This document shows positions 28,128 through 38,167 of a stretch of 64,000 bases of DNA, piece by piece. The position numbers and the translations under genes were made by a program. The DNA comes from Novosphingobium resinovorum. Its GTDB lineage: Bacteria; Pseudomonadota; Alphaproteobacteria; Sphingomonadales; Sphingomonadaceae. Below the pieces are notes generated by a model that saw only the letters and a list, made by a program, of their open reading frames with translations, was not told where the DNA came from and made no database searches. The stretch spans positions 1,488,001-1,552,000 of the forward strand of contig NZ_CP017075.1 in NCBI RefSeq assembly GCF_001742225.1, written 5' to 3'. Position 1 is the stretch's first letter, and each line of letters begins with the position of its first letter.

Positions 28128-28982
28128 ATGACCCTCTGGCGCAAGATCGAGCGCGACGTGCGCGACACCCTCGGCGAAGGCGCGCTCTGGTGCGAGCGAG
28201 ATGGCGCGTTCTACTGGGTAGATATCCTCGCCCCCGCCCTCAACCGGCTGACGCTGGCCACCGGCGCCATTGAACGCTGGGACATGCCCGCGCCGCTCGG
28301 CTGGGTGGCTCCGCGTGCTTCCGGCGGCTTCCTCGGTGGTTTCCGCGACGGCGTCGCCGCGATCACCCTCGATCCGCTGACCATCGGCGAGCGCTCCAAC
28401 CCCGAGCCGCACCTGCCCGGCAACCGCATGAACGACGGCAAGGCCGACCGCCACGGCGCCATCTGGTGCGGCACCATGGACATGGCCGAGGAGGAAGTCT
28501 CCGGCTCGTTCTACCGCCTGTCGCCGCAGGGCGACTGGCAGGTCATCGACACCGGCTACACCGTGACCAACGGCCCGGCGTTCTCGCCTTGCGGAAACTG
28601 GCTCTACCACACGGATTCCGGACGCCGTACGATCTACCGCTTCGCCCTCGACGCAAGCGGCGCCCGTGATCGGCAGGAATTCATCCGCTTCTCCGAGGAC
28701 GACGGCTATCCCGACGGCATGACCACCGATGCGGAAGGGTTCCTCTGGGTTGCCCACTGGGACGGCGGCCGTATCAGCCGCTTCGCGCCCGACGGCACCC
28801 GCGACCGCTCGATCGAGCTGCCCGCCAGGCGCATCACCAACATCGCCTTTGCCGGGGAGAACCTCGACCGCATGTTCGTGACTTCTGCGGCAACGGGCCT
28901 GCCGGAATCGGAATTCGACGGCGCGCTCTACGAGGTCGATGCGGGCGTGATGGGTACGCCCTCAGGTATCTATCAGGGCTGA
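28128..28982 (+). CDS. araB: SMP-30/gluconolactonase-family L-arabinolactonase
   Basis: A 284-aa six-bladed beta-propeller of the SMP-30/LRE family. Metal-binding positions match: Glu in LGEGALWCERDGAFYWVDI, Asn in GNRMNDGKADRHGAIWCGT, Asn in TVTNGPAFSPCGNWLYHTD and Asp in GYPDGMTTDAEGFLWVAHW. Within this cluster it should hydrolyse arabino-gamma-lactone to L-arabonate. ATG at 28128 follows GGGAGAG; the longer frame runs through the repeats and the dehydratase gene. Confidence 0.88.
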   Translation: MTLWRKIERDVRDTLGEGALWCERDGAFYWVDILAPALNRLTLATGAIERWDMPAPLGWVAPRASGGFLGGFRDGVAAITLDPLTIGERSNPEPHLPGNRMNDGKADRHGAIWCGTMDMAEEEVSGSFYRLSPQGDWQVIDTGYTVTNGPAFSPCGNWLYHTDSGRRTIYRFALDASGARDRQEFIRFSEDDGYPDGMTTDAEGFLWVAHWDGGRISRFAPDGTRDRSIELPARRITNIAFAGENLDRMFVTSAATGLPESEFDGALYEVDAGVMGTPSGIYQG

Positions 28983-29102
28983 CCGGCCGGACCGGTCGGC
29001 TCCGGCACAGTCGCGCTTTGTCGCAGGGATGGGCGCAACCGTTACACATTGCTACCAAAATCCCTGCTTACAAGCTGCCTTCCAGCGGCCATACGAAGCA
29101 GC

Positions 29103-30305
29103 ATGTTCACCACTCGTCGCATCGTGATCGGCGGCGTCGTACTCGGCGCGTGCGTTCTCCTTCTTGTCTGGAAGCTGTTCCTCGCCGCTCCGGCCGAGCC
29201 TGACGTCGCGACCGTAAAGGTCGCGCGCGGGGCGCTCGAACGCACCGTCGAGGCGACGGGCACGCTGGAGCCGAAGGAACTCGTCAGCGTCGGCGCGCAG
29301 GTGTCCGGCCGTCTCGACGAACTGAACTTCGAGATCGGCGACGTGGTCCACAAGGGCGACCTCATCGGCCTGATCGATCCGCGCACCCAGACCAACAGCC
29401 TGGAGACCGCCCGCGCCGACCTTGCCAACATGCAGGCGCAGGCCGCATCGGCAAAGGCCACGCTGGCGCGCACGCAGCTTGCCTTCAACCGCCAGAAGAT
29501 GCTTGGCGCCGGCGAGGCGACATCGCAGCAGGACTTCGAGACGGCACGGCAGGAACTGCAGTCCGCCCAGGCCAGCTACGACGCCCTGCAAGCGCAGATC
29601 CGCGCCGCCAGCGTCAGCGTCAACACCGCCGAAGTGCAGCTGGGCTACACCAAGATCACCGCGCCGATGGACGGCGTCGTCGTCGCCGTCGTCACCAAGC
29701 AGGGCCAGACCGTCAACGCCAACCAGTCGGCGCCGACTATCGTGATCCTTGCCAAGCTGGACGTGATGACGATCAAGGCCGAGGTCTCGGAAGCCGACGT
29801 CATCAACGTGAAGCCCGACCTGCCGGTCTACTTCACCATCCTCGGCGATCCCGACAAGCGCTACGAGGCCAAACTGCGCATGATCGAACCGGCGCCGGAA
29901 TCTATCGTCGATGAAGTCAGCTCCAGTTCCAGCAGTTCCTCGTCGAGCAGTTCGTCCTCCAGCACCGCGATCTATTACAACGCGCTGTTCGAGGTGCCCA
30001 ACGAGGACAACCGCCTGCGCGCGCTGATGACCGCCAAGGTCACCATCGTCCTCGACCGCCGCGCCAATGCGCTGACGATCCCGGCCACCGCGCTCGGCGC
30101 GAAGGGCAAGGATGGCACCTATGCCGTCCGCGTGAAGACAGAAGACGGGACAATCGAGAGCCGCAAGGTCAGGATCGGCCTCAACAACAACGTCAACGTC
30201 GAGGTCCTGTCGGGCCTCAAGGAAGGCGAGAACGTCGTCATCGGCGAGGCCAAGGCCGATAGCGGAACGAGCGGTCGCCGCCGCATGGGGCCGCCGGGCT
30301 TCTGA
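29103..30305 (+). CDS. macA: MacA-type periplasmic adaptor protein
   Basis: A 400-aa membrane-fusion protein anchored by one N-terminal helix ([20 protein letters not shown]). The lipoyl halves are [20 protein letters not shown] and [20 protein letters not shown], flanking an alpha-hairpin (residues 100-180). Residues 273-287 are 15 consecutive serines in the beta-barrel/membrane-proximal region, encoded by mixed AGC/TCC/AGT/TCG codons. Works with the downstream MacB and outer-membrane factor. The upstream gap 28983-29102 contains GTTACACATTGCTAC, a possible OmpR-type tandem GYTAC box. Confidence 0.9.
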   Translation: MFTTRRIVIGGVVLGACVLLLVWKLFLAAPAEPDVATVKVARGALERTVEATGTLEPKELVSVGAQVSGRLDELNFEIGDVVHKGDLIGLIDPRTQTNSLETARADLANMQAQAASAKATLARTQLAFNRQKMLGAGEATSQQDFETARQELQSAQASYDALQAQIRAASVSVNTAEVQLGYTKITAPMDGVVVAVVTKQGQTVNANQSAPTIVILAKLDVMTIKAEVSEADVINVKPDLPVYFTILGDPDKRYEAKLRMIEPAPESIVDEVSSSSSSSSSSSSSSSTAIYYNALFEVPNEDNRLRALMTAKVTIVLDRRANALTIPATALGAKGKDGTYAVRVKTEDGTIESRKVRIGLNNNVNVEVLSGLKEGENVVIGEAKADSGTSGRRRMGPPGF

Positions 30306-30313
30306 GGCGGGTG

Positions 30314-32263
30314 ATGGAACCCGCCCCGCTCCTCTCGCTCTCGCACGTCCGGCGCGAGTATCCTTCGGGTGACGGCGTCTTCGCGGCGCTCAAGGACATC
30401 GACCTGACCATCGAGGCCGGCGAGATGGTCGCCATCGTCGGCCAGTCCGGTTCGGGCAAGTCCACCCTGATGAACATCCTGGGCTGCCTCGACCGGGCGA
30501 CCTCGGGATCGTACCGGGTCAACGGCCGCGACACCGCAAAACTGGAGCCCGACGAACTGGCCGCGCTGCGCCGCGAGCACTTCGGCTTCATCTTCCAGCG
30601 CTATCACCTGCTGACCGACCTCTCGGCGCTCGGCAACGTCGAGGTTCCGGCGATCTACGCGGGCAAGCCGCGCGGCGAACGCGCGTCGCGCGCAGCGCAG
30701 ATCCTGTCCCGTCTCGGCCTCGGCGAGCGGACCGGGCACCGGCCGGGCCAGCTTTCGGGCGGCCAGCAGCAGCGCGTCTCGATCGCGCGCGCGCTGATGA
30801 ACGGCGGCGAGGTGATCTTCGCCGACGAACCCACCGGCGCGCTCGATTCCGCCAGCGGCGTCGAAGTCATGGCGATCCTCGGCGAACTTCACGCCGAAGG
30901 CCACACGGTCATCATCGTCACGCACGACATGCACGTCGCGGAGCACGCCGAGCGCATCATCGAAATCCGCGACGGCGCAATCATCGACGATCGCCGCACC
31001 TCCGAACCCAAGACCGCGCCTGCCCTCGCCCCACCGCCGACCGGCGCCAGCGGCTTCGGCCAGCTTGCCGACCGCTTCCGCGAGGCGTTCCGCATGGCCG
31101 TGCTCGCCATGTCGGCGCACAAGCTGCGCACCTTCCTGACGATGCTGGGCATCATCATCGGCATCGCCTCGGTGGTCTCGGTGGTGGCGCTGGGCAACGG
31201 GTCGCAGGCCAAGATCCTCTCCGACATATCCGGGCTCGGGACCAGCACGCTCACCGTCTACCCCGGCAAGAGCTTCGGCGACATGCGATCGGGCAAGATC
31301 CAGACGCTCAAGGACAGCGACGCGGAGGCGCTCGGCCAGCTCTCCTACATCGACAGCGTGACGCCCAGCGTCTCCACCAGCGTGACCGCACGCTACCGCA
31401 ACGTCGCAGCCACCGCGCAAGTCAGCGGCGTCGGCGCCGACTACTTCCGCGTGCGCGGCCTGACGCTCAATTCCGGCAGCCTGTTCGATACGCAGGCGGT
31501 GCGCGAACTGGCGCAGGACGCGGTGATCGACGAGAACACGCAGAAGACCCTGTTCCCCGATGGCGAGGACCCGCTCGGCAAGGTCGTGCTGCTCGGCAAG
31601 GTTCCCGTGCGTATCGTCGGGATCGTCGGCACCCAGCAGCAGGGCTTCGGCGGCAGCGACAGCCTGACCGCCTATGTCCCCTACACCACCGCGATGAGCC
31701 GGATGCTGGGCCAGAGCTACGTCTCCAGCATCACCGTGCGCATCAGCGACAATGTCTCGACCTCGGCGGCGCAAGATGCCGTGACGCAGTTGCTGACCCA
31801 GCGGCACGGCACCGTCGATTTCTTCATCAGCAACTCCGACGACATCCGCGCCACGATCACCAGCGCCACGCAGACGATGACCCTCCTCGTCGCCGCGATC
31901 GCGGTGATCTCGCTGGTCGTCGGCGGCATCGGGGTGATGAACATCATGCTGGTCTCTGTCACCGAACGCACCGCCGAAATCGGCGTGCGCATGGCGGTGG
32001 GCGCGCGCCAGTCCGACATCCTCCAGCAGTTCCTGATCGAGGCGATCCTCGTCTGCCTGATTGGCGGCGTGATCGGCGTCGGCCTGTCGCTGGCGCTGGG
32101 CGTGGTGTTCTCCTACTTCGCCTCCGACTTTGCGATGGCCTATTCGACCACGTCGATCGTCGCCGCCTTCGCCTGTTCCACCCTCATCGGCGTCGTGTTC
32201 GGCTTCCTGCCCGCGCGCCGAGCGGCCCGGCTCGACCCGGTCGACGCCCTTTCGAGAGACTGA
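30314..32263 (+). CDS. macB: MacB-type ABC exporter
   Basis: A 649-aa fusion of an ATPase and a MacB/FtsX permease. Walker [10 protein letters not shown] near residue 44, signature [15 protein letters not shown] near residue 144 and Walker [13 protein letters not shown] are intact. Four transmembrane helices flank a large periplasmic domain (about 295-525); [20 protein letters not shown] is the typical MacB coupling segment. Exports macrolide-like compounds, peptides or lipids; the substrate cannot be read from sequence. ATG at 30314 or the in-frame GTG at 30311. Confidence 0.92.
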   Translation: MEPAPLLSLSHVRREYPSGDGVFAALKDIDLTIEAGEMVAIVGQSGSGKSTLMNILGCLDRATSGSYRVNGRDTAKLEPDELAALRREHFGFIFQRYHLLTDLSALGNVEVPAIYAGKPRGERASRAAQILSRLGLGERTGHRPGQLSGGQQQRVSIARALMNGGEVIFADEPTGALDSASGVEVMAILGELHAEGHTVIIVTHDMHVAEHAERIIEIRDGAIIDDRRTSEPKTAPALAPPPTGASGFGQLADRFREAFRMAVLAMSAHKLRTFLTMLGIIIGIASVVSVVALGNGSQAKILSDISGLGTSTLTVYPGKSFGDMRSGKIQTLKDSDAEALGQLSYIDSVTPSVSTSVTARYRNVAATAQVSGVGADYFRVRGLTLNSGSLFDTQAVRELAQDAVIDENTQKTLFPDGEDPLGKVVLLGKVPVRIVGIVGTQQQGFGGSDSLTAYVPYTTAMSRMLGQSYVSSITVRISDNVSTSAAQDAVTQLLTQRHGTVDFFISNSDDIRATITSATQTMTLLVAAIAVISLVVGGIGVMNIMLVSVTERTAEIGVRMAVGARQSDILQQFLIEAILVCLIGGVIGVGLSLALGVVFSYFASDFAMAYSTTSIVAAFACSTLIGVVFGFLPARRAARLDPVDALSRD

Positions 32264-32268
32264 CGACG

Positions 32269-33645
32269 ATGCGCCCTCACCTCCTTGCCGCGCTGGCCCT
32301 GTTGCCGCTGACCGCAGGCTGCGGCGGCGTGGTCCGCTCGCACTATGCCGCGCCCGCCGTGCCGGTCGCCGCGAACTGGGATGCGGGCGTGCTTGGCGCG
32401 CCGCAGAAGGTCGGCGCACCGTGGTGGAACGAGTTCGACGATGCCGCGTTGACCGCCCTTGTCGACCGGGTCCTTGCCGACAATGCCGACCTCGCCGCCG
32501 CCGGGCTACGCCTCAAGCGCGCGAAGCTATCGTCGGACCTCGCACGGCAGGCATTGTTGCCAAGCCTGTCGGCCAATGCCTCATCCGACGCGTCCAAGGC
32601 GCTGGAAGGCGGCTCGGCGTGGAGCAAGAGCAGTTCCGCCTCGCTCGGCGCGTCGTGGGAGATCGACCTGTTCGGCCGCCTCGATGCGCAGGCCGACGCT
32701 GCCCGCTGGGAAGCGCAGGCCACCGCGCAGGACCTTGCCGAAACCCGCCTCGCACTCGTCAGCACCACGGTTCAGGCATGGTGGCAGCTCGCCTATGCCA
32801 ACGAGCAGATCGCGCTGGGTGAACAGAGCCTTGCCTATGTACGCCGGGCGCTGGAACTGGTGCAGCGACAATACGATGCGGGCGCCGTCTCCCGCCTCGA
32901 ACTGCGCGACGCGCAGCAGACCGTCGCGTCGCAGGAGTCCTCGCAAACGCAGCTGGTGCAGGCCCGCGTCGAAGCGCTCAAGACGATCGCCGCCCTGCTC
33001 GCCCGGCAGGATTACGATGGACAGGAACCTCAGGCGCTACCCCAGGCCGACCTCCCCGCCGTCGCTGCAGGCGTCCCTGCTTCCCTGCTCGCCAACCGCC
33101 CGGACCTTGCCGCCGCCGAACTGCGCCTGCGCTCCACGCTGGCGACGAGTGACGCAACGGTCGCGAGCTATTACCCCAGCTTCAGCCTGACCGGCGCGCT
33201 CGGCACGGCCAGTTCCTCGCTGCTCAAGTTCTTCACCAACCCGGTCGCGAGCCTCGGCGGCGCGCTATCGCTGGCGGAGCTGAACCCGGCCAAGGTGCGC
33301 CTCGCCACCGGCGTCGCGCGTGCCGACTACGACATCGCCGTGCAGGACTTCCGCCAGACGTTCTACGATGCCCTGCGCGACACGCAGGTCTCGCTCTCGG
33401 CGCGCGACCAGTACATCCGGCAGGCTCAGTTCGCGGCGCAGAACTTCGATGCCGCCGTCGACGCCGAGGCCCTGTACGAGCGGCAGTACCGCGCAGGGCT
33501 CATCCCCCTGCGCTCCTGGCTCGACGCGCAGGAGCGTGCCCGCAGCGCGCGTAGCAGCCTCATCCAGAACCGCTACAACCGGCTGGTCGCGCAAGTGCAG
33601 GTCTATCAGGCCCTCGGTGGGCAGGTCCCCTCAACGGGAAGCTAG
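32269..33645 (+). CDS. NodT/TolC-family outer-membrane factor lipoprotein
   Basis: A 458-aa outer-membrane efflux protein. The lipobox LTAGC lies at residues 14-18. The two-fold repeat of the TolC fold is visible, with AETRLALVSTTVQAWWQLAY-type helices in the first half and QDFRQTFYDALRDTQVSLSA in the second. WWNEFDDAALTALVDRVLADN is a NodT hallmark. The gene starts 5 bp after macB, completing a tripartite exporter. Its end overlaps the convergent TPR gene by 15 bp. Confidence 0.92.
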   Translation: MRPHLLAALALLPLTAGCGGVVRSHYAAPAVPVAANWDAGVLGAPQKVGAPWWNEFDDAALTALVDRVLADNADLAAAGLRLKRAKLSSDLARQALLPSLSANASSDASKALEGGSAWSKSSSASLGASWEIDLFGRLDAQADAARWEAQATAQDLAETRLALVSTTVQAWWQLAYANEQIALGEQSLAYVRRALELVQRQYDAGAVSRLELRDAQQTVASQESSQTQLVQARVEALKTIAALLARQDYDGQEPQALPQADLPAVAAGVPASLLANRPDLAAAELRLRSTLATSDATVASYYPSFSLTGALGTASSSLLKFFTNPVASLGGALSLAELNPAKVRLATGVARADYDIAVQDFRQTFYDALRDTQVSLSARDQYIRQAQFAAQNFDAAVDAEALYERQYRAGLIPLRSWLDAQERARSARSSLIQNRYNRLVAQVQVYQALGGQVPSTGS

Positions 33646-34902
33646 CCGCACCGCGTTCGCGCTCACGCGCCGGTCGATCATCGCGGCAACTTCGGGATCG
33701 CCTTTCCATGCGGCGCGAATCCGCGGGATCAACGCCGCGTCGCCCCAGGCCTCGTTCGCCCGATCGGCCGCCTGCAGGAGGCTGACCACCGATGCCCGCT
33801 CTCCCCGCAGCGACGCGACGAGCACCGGCCACGCCCGGCTGCGCGATCCATCCGCTACATCCGCCAGCGCCTGTTCGTAGACCACGTCAAGCAGCCGTCC
33901 CTGCCCCGCATGGGTCAACTCGCCAGCCTTCGCCAGCAACCGCGCATCCGCACGCGAACGGGCGAACCGGGTGAAGTGGCGGACGTAACCCGCGTGGTCG
34001 CCATCGACTAGCGCGATCACCGCCAGGCAGTCCTGCGCGACCGGAAACTCGGGATGAGACGCAGCGATGTCTTTCAGCGTCGCGACACCGATCGCGTCCT
34101 GTCCCGCCGACCACCGCGCCCAGGCCAGGTCGGTACGGATCGGCAGGGAGCCGGGCTCCAGTACCGCCGCGCGCTCCAGTTGCGCCAGCGCCGCTCCATG
34201 ATCGCCATGGTCGCTGAGGATATTGCCGTACCAGAAGTGCGACAGCACATCGTCTGGATCGAGTGCGAGCGCGCGGGCGAAACGCCTCTGCGCCTGCGCG
34301 AAATCGTGGTCTCGCCAATAGGCGATGAAGCCCAGCAGGCGATGGCCCGAAGCGAGGTCGGGATCGAGCCGCACCGCCGCCGATGCCGCTTCCCGCGCCT
34401 GCCGAAATGCATCGGCGTCGTTCCTGCCGCCGAACTCGCGCGAGAGAATCAGCGCTTCGGCAAGGCCGGCATGGCCCGGCGCGAACCCGGGCGCCTGGGC
34501 CGTCACTCCCTCGAGCAGCCCGATCGCCCGCTCCAGCCCCGCCGTCTCTCGGTCCGCGACGAGATCCTGTGCCACCAGCAACCGCCCGCCGATGGTCGGG
34601 TCCGACGGCAATTCGGAAGAAACGCCCGTCGCTGCCGAGGCACTACCCGTGATCGAATAAGTATTGCTTGCCGCCGCCATGAACATGCCTGCCGCCGCAA
34701 GCAGCGCCGCCGCCATCAGCACGCCTTCGAACGCCTCGAACCGGCGAGCCGCAGCCACGGCGGGATCATCGGAAAAATAGCGCGGAGAAGACTCTCCCGG
34801 CCACGCGGACCCGGTCTCGGAACCAGCCCCAGTGCCCCCACTCGAACCGGCTCGCATCGACGGCACGTTCATCATGGAACCCACCATTTCGCTTTCGGAC
34901 AC
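33631..34902 (-). CDS. Membrane-anchored TPR protein
   Basis: A 423-aa protein with a Ser/Gly-rich cytoplasmic head, one transmembrane helix (GVLMAAALLAAAGMFMAAA, near residues 57-80) and TPR-like helices through about residues 115-300 (for example PGFAPGHAGLAEALILSR and PDDVLSHFWYGNILSDHGDH). It resembles the TPR half of membrane regulators but has no visible output domain. The GTG start at 34902 is uncertain; in-frame ATGs follow at 34887 and 34875. Convergent with the efflux genes and downstream of the LuxR gene on the same strand. Confidence 0.75.
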   Translation of the reverse strand: MSESEMVGSMMNVPSMRAGSSGGTGAGSETGSAWPGESSPRYFSDDPAVAAARRFEAFEGVLMAAALLAAAGMFMAAASNTYSITGSASAATGVSSELPSDPTIGGRLLVAQDLVADRETAGLERAIGLLEGVTAQAPGFAPGHAGLAEALILSREFGGRNDADAFRQAREAASAAVRLDPDLASGHRLLGFIAYWRDHDFAQAQRRFARALALDPDDVLSHFWYGNILSDHGDHGAALAQLERAAVLEPGSLPIRTDLAWARWSAGQDAIGVATLKDIAASHPEFPVAQDCLAVIALVDGDHAGYVRHFTRFARSRADARLLAKAGELTHAGQGRLLDVVYEQALADVADGSRSRAWPVLVASLRGERASVVSLLQAADRANEAWGDAALIPRIRAAWKGDPEVAAMIDRRVSANAVRLASR

Positions 34903-34980
34903 CCCCTGATGCCCTCCGCCAAATGCTTAGGCGCTAACCCCCGGCCCCGCATCCACCATCTGTTTAGGCCCTGCATCTTT

Positions 34981-36054
34981 TCAGCCCGAAGAAATCGTCC
35001 CGAAACGGTGCACAAGACTGGAAAGTCCGGCAAAACTGCGCGTCCCCGTCTTCTCGTAGATGCGATGGAGGTGCGTGCGCGCAGTAGCCCTCGCCATGCC
35101 CTGCCGGTCACCGATCGCGGTGAGATCGCCGGTATCTACCGCATCCTTCAGCACCCGCAGTTCCGTGGTAGTAAGGCCGTAGAGGCTGCCGATGGCGTCG
35201 AAGGCGATGGCGCGCGGCAGATCCACGCGCGTCACGTGCACCGCGAACGACGCCGCCGGCCCGTCCGCAAGGTCACCGAAGCGGGACGTGTCCAGCCGCC
35301 GCGATTCGAGCAGCACGCGAACCGGCGACGCGTCCTCCCCCGGCACCACCTCGACCGCGACCGGCTCACCTTGCGTGATCGCCCGTGCGATCGCGTTGCC
35401 TAGCACGCCCTCGCCGATCGGCTCGCCGATGCGCAGGTGCAGCAGGGGGATGAGCGCCGGGGCTGCTTCCAGCAGAACGTGCTCGGCGCTGAGCAACAGT
35501 ACCGAACTCCCGGCGCTTCCCGCAAAGGCGCGGTCGGCGGCGGCATGCTCCTGCGCCCGCACGAGATGGCTCTGGATATAAATCGCACGCCGCAGATGGG
35601 GCACCAGCGCCGCCAGCCTGGCACATTCCAGCTTCGTATAACGCCCGGCCGGCTCACGGCGCAGCAGGGCGAGACTGGCGATGATGCCCGGCCGCTTGAT
35701 GAGGTTCACCGCCAGGTTGTCGACGATCCCCTGTGGCGCCAGGTACTCGCGGTAGAACCGGCTCTCGCGCACTTCCGGCGTCTGCATCAGGTCCCAGGCC
35801 GGGCGGCATTCGCCTTCGGGAATGGCGTGGAGATGCGGTAGCAGCACGTCCAGCGCCGCATAAGTCTCGACGTAGCGGCCAAGCCAGACCGGGTCGTTGC
35901 CGAACTGGAACTGGAATCCGACCTGCCGGTCCGGGTCGCTCCAGCCGATAAAACCGGCCTGCGCTCCCATCGCCGCCCCCAGCCGTTCGATCAGTTCAGG
36001 AAACCGCGTTCGATCGAAGGCGGCCTCGTAAATTTCCTCTATTCCGAACGACAT
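34981..36054 (-). CDS. LuxR-family transcriptional regulator
   Basis: A 357-aa protein. The last 65 residues form a LuxR-type DNA-binding domain (YGLTTTELRVLKDAVDTGDL, then RATARTHLHRIYEKTGTRS). The N-terminal 250 residues (EEIYEAAFDRTRFPELIERL and following) resemble the sensing region of many uncharacterised sphingomonad LuxR proteins and show no autoinducer-pocket signature. Transcribed toward the TPR gene, which it may control. The 36055-36283 upstream gap shows no convincing gene. Confidence 0.85.
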   Translation of the reverse strand: MSFGIEEIYEAAFDRTRFPELIERLGAAMGAQAGFIGWSDPDRQVGFQFQFGNDPVWLGRYVETYAALDVLLPHLHAIPEGECRPAWDLMQTPEVRESRFYREYLAPQGIVDNLAVNLIKRPGIIASLALLRREPAGRYTKLECARLAALVPHLRRAIYIQSHLVRAQEHAAADRAFAGSAGSSVLLLSAEHVLLEAAPALIPLLHLRIGEPIGEGVLGNAIARAITQGEPVAVEVVPGEDASPVRVLLESRRLDTSRFGDLADGPAASFAVHVTRVDLPRAIAFDAIGSLYGLTTTELRVLKDAVDTGDLTAIGDRQGMARATARTHLHRIYEKTGTRSFAGLSSLVHRFGTISSG

Positions 36055-36283
36055 GGCGCCCCCCGGTTACCCCTGTGCAATACATCCAGATTGCGCGCCG
36101 CGCCTGACTTGTCGAGCACGGACCCCGTCCTCCATGATTTTCAGAGGGTGAATTTCTCCACATTTCCATGGGATAGGCTCATGAACCACGTGCGATCCCA
36201 CCATGGCCTGGGCAACGCGCGGCCAGATCCTAGTATCCCCGAAGCTCTGTCCGCACGGATGGGCTATGTGGAGTTGCCCCTGA

Positions 36284-37891
36284 TCACAGCAGCCAACTGA
36301 TCGGCAGGCGCGAGGCGAACCCGATCAGGAGGCTGTCGAACAGGCCCAGCCCCGGCTCACGCGCGGCGCTGCGCTGTTCGCTGGTCCAGTGCAATCGGTC
36401 CTGTGCGTCCAGCGTAACTTCGTACGCCGCATCCGGAACGATGGTCTCGAACGCGTCGGCCACCTGCCCGGCCAGGGCGGCGCTGTAGATCACGAAACCC
36501 AGTTCGGTATTGAGCCTGAGCGAACGCGGATCGAAATTGAACGAGCCGACGAACAGCCGCTCCCTGTCGGCGGTGATCGTCTTGGCGTGGATCGTCGCCG
36601 CGCCCGAGCGCAGCGCCGCGAACGAACCGCTGCCGGTCGGCCGCAGGCGGCTGCCGATGCCGAGACGATTGCCCTGCCGGCGCTGCTTCTTCGACGGCAC
36701 GCCGCGCACTTCTGCCGCCGTCTCGAACAGGCGCACACCCGCGCGCAGCAACCGCTTGCGCCAGGGCGCATACCCGGCATGGACCAACGCCACGTCGGTC
36801 GCGGAATAGCCGTTGGTGAGGACCGTCACCTTGACCCCAGAGCGGGCATAATCGGCAAGCTGACGTGTGCCCTGCTCGCCCGGCACGAAGTAGCCCGACA
36901 CTATCGTCATCTCTCGCTGCGGTCGCCCGATAGCCCCGTCGAGCTTGCCGGCCAGCAGGTTGCGATATTCGATGTCGCGCACGACTTTGGCCGGATCGTC
37001 GCTGATCATCCGCACCTCGGCCCATTCGAATGTGAGCGAGCCTTCGACCACATCCTGCACCAGCGGCAGGCTGCGCAGACGCTCGACATAGCGGCGGGCC
37101 GAGGCATCGCTCTCCACCACCGAGGCGCGCGATCGCAGCTTAGCACGCTTGCGGCGGCCCAGGATCGGCAGGATCTGCCGCGCCGGATAGGCCGATTCGC
37201 TCGTCCAGTAACGCTCGAAGTCCGCCTCCACCTCACGGGCGACCGGGCCGATCGCGACGACGTCGAGGTCCGCGAACAGGGCGCCGTCGCCCGCGCCGAA
37301 GTACTCATCGCCGATGTTGCGCCCGCCCACGATAGTGACCGCGCCATCGACGGTAAAGCTCTTGTTGTGCATCCGCCGGTTGAGGCGCCCGAAGTCGACA
37401 AGGAAACCGATCGCCTTGGGGTAGCGTATCCGGAAGGGGTTGAAGAGGCGCACCTCGATGTTGCGGTGGGCATTGAGCGCGGCCAGCACGCCGTCGAGCC
37501 CGGCGATGCCGTTGTCGTCGAGCAGCAGCCGCACCCGTACCCCGCGCTGCGCCGCCTCATGCACGGCTTCCAGCAGCAGGGTTCCGGTGCGGTCGCCGTG
37601 CCAGATGTAATACTGCAAGTCGATCGTACGCTCGGCCGCCTTGACCAGCAGCAGGCGCGCCGCAAAGGCATCGACCGCATCGGGCACAAGATGCACTCCG
37701 GACAGTCCCGGGTGCCGCGCCGCCCGCTCCTGCGCCACGCGCGAAAGCGTCGTCTCGCCCCTGGCGGGAGGCGAAATGTCGGAAGAAGCCCGGCGACGCG
37801 GAAGCCTATTGGCGCGAATCAATCCGAAAGCTGCGGCTCCAAGGCCGGTCATTCCCAGCAGCGCCACCTGCCATCGCCGCACAAGGGCCAT
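36284..37891 (-). CDS. Phospholipase D / cardiolipin-synthase-like protein
   Basis: A 535-aa PLD-superfamily protein with an N-terminal membrane helix (VALLGMTGLGAAAFGLIRAN). Two HKD motifs are intact: MHNKSFTVDG near residue 170 and IHAKTITADRERLFVGSFN near residue 430. The arrangement resembles ClsC-type enzymes that make cardiolipin by transesterification of phospholipids. It is the last clearly chromosomal gene before the phage-like region. Confidence 0.88.
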   Translation of the reverse strand: MALVRRWQVALLGMTGLGAAAFGLIRANRLPRRRASSDISPPARGETTLSRVAQERAARHPGLSGVHLVPDAVDAFAARLLLVKAAERTIDLQYYIWHGDRTGTLLLEAVHEAAQRGVRVRLLLDDNGIAGLDGVLAALNAHRNIEVRLFNPFRIRYPKAIGFLVDFGRLNRRMHNKSFTVDGAVTIVGGRNIGDEYFGAGDGALFADLDVVAIGPVAREVEADFERYWTSESAYPARQILPILGRRKRAKLRSRASVVESDASARRYVERLRSLPLVQDVVEGSLTFEWAEVRMISDDPAKVVRDIEYRNLLAGKLDGAIGRPQREMTIVSGYFVPGEQGTRQLADYARSGVKVTVLTNGYSATDVALVHAGYAPWRKRLLRAGVRLFETAAEVRGVPSKKQRRQGNRLGIGSRLRPTGSGSFAALRSGAATIHAKTITADRERLFVGSFNFDPRSLRLNTELGFVIYSAALAGQVADAFETIVPDAAYEVTLDAQDRLHWTSEQRSAAREPGLGLFDSLLIGFASRLPISWLL

Positions 37892-38167
37892 TCACATACC
37901 TCGATCTCACCCCGCCCAGACGTGGTAGGGGGGGAGGCAAGCACATGTAAACCCATGCCTTGCGGAGGGGTCACATGCGGGTATCGAAATGTAGGTGGGA
38001 TCCGGGAAGGATGGTAGCGGAGGAGACTACCACTAGCACGCAGAAAACTGCGGTTTCTCAGAATCGTGACAACGGTGTGACCTCAAACCGCTGGGAATGA
38101 ATGGGAAAGTGGTCGTGTTACGCCTTGGGACGTGGTCGTTGAAAAAAGGTGGGTGATGGTGTTGGCA
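37892..38167. other. Junction between chromosomal and phage-like DNA
   Basis: A gene-free 276-bp stretch between the phospholipase gene and the tail gene. It contains a small hairpin (ggtag...ctacc at about 38013-38031) and the stretch cgcagaaaactgcg near 38039-38052, but no tRNA or integrase. An attachment site is expected hereabouts if this is an integrated prophage, but none can be proven without the right-hand end. Confidence 0.4.

Noticed and set aside
36091..36300. Small ORF upstream of the LuxR gene
   Set aside because: Runs into the phospholipase 3' end, has no ribosome site and no recognisable sequence.
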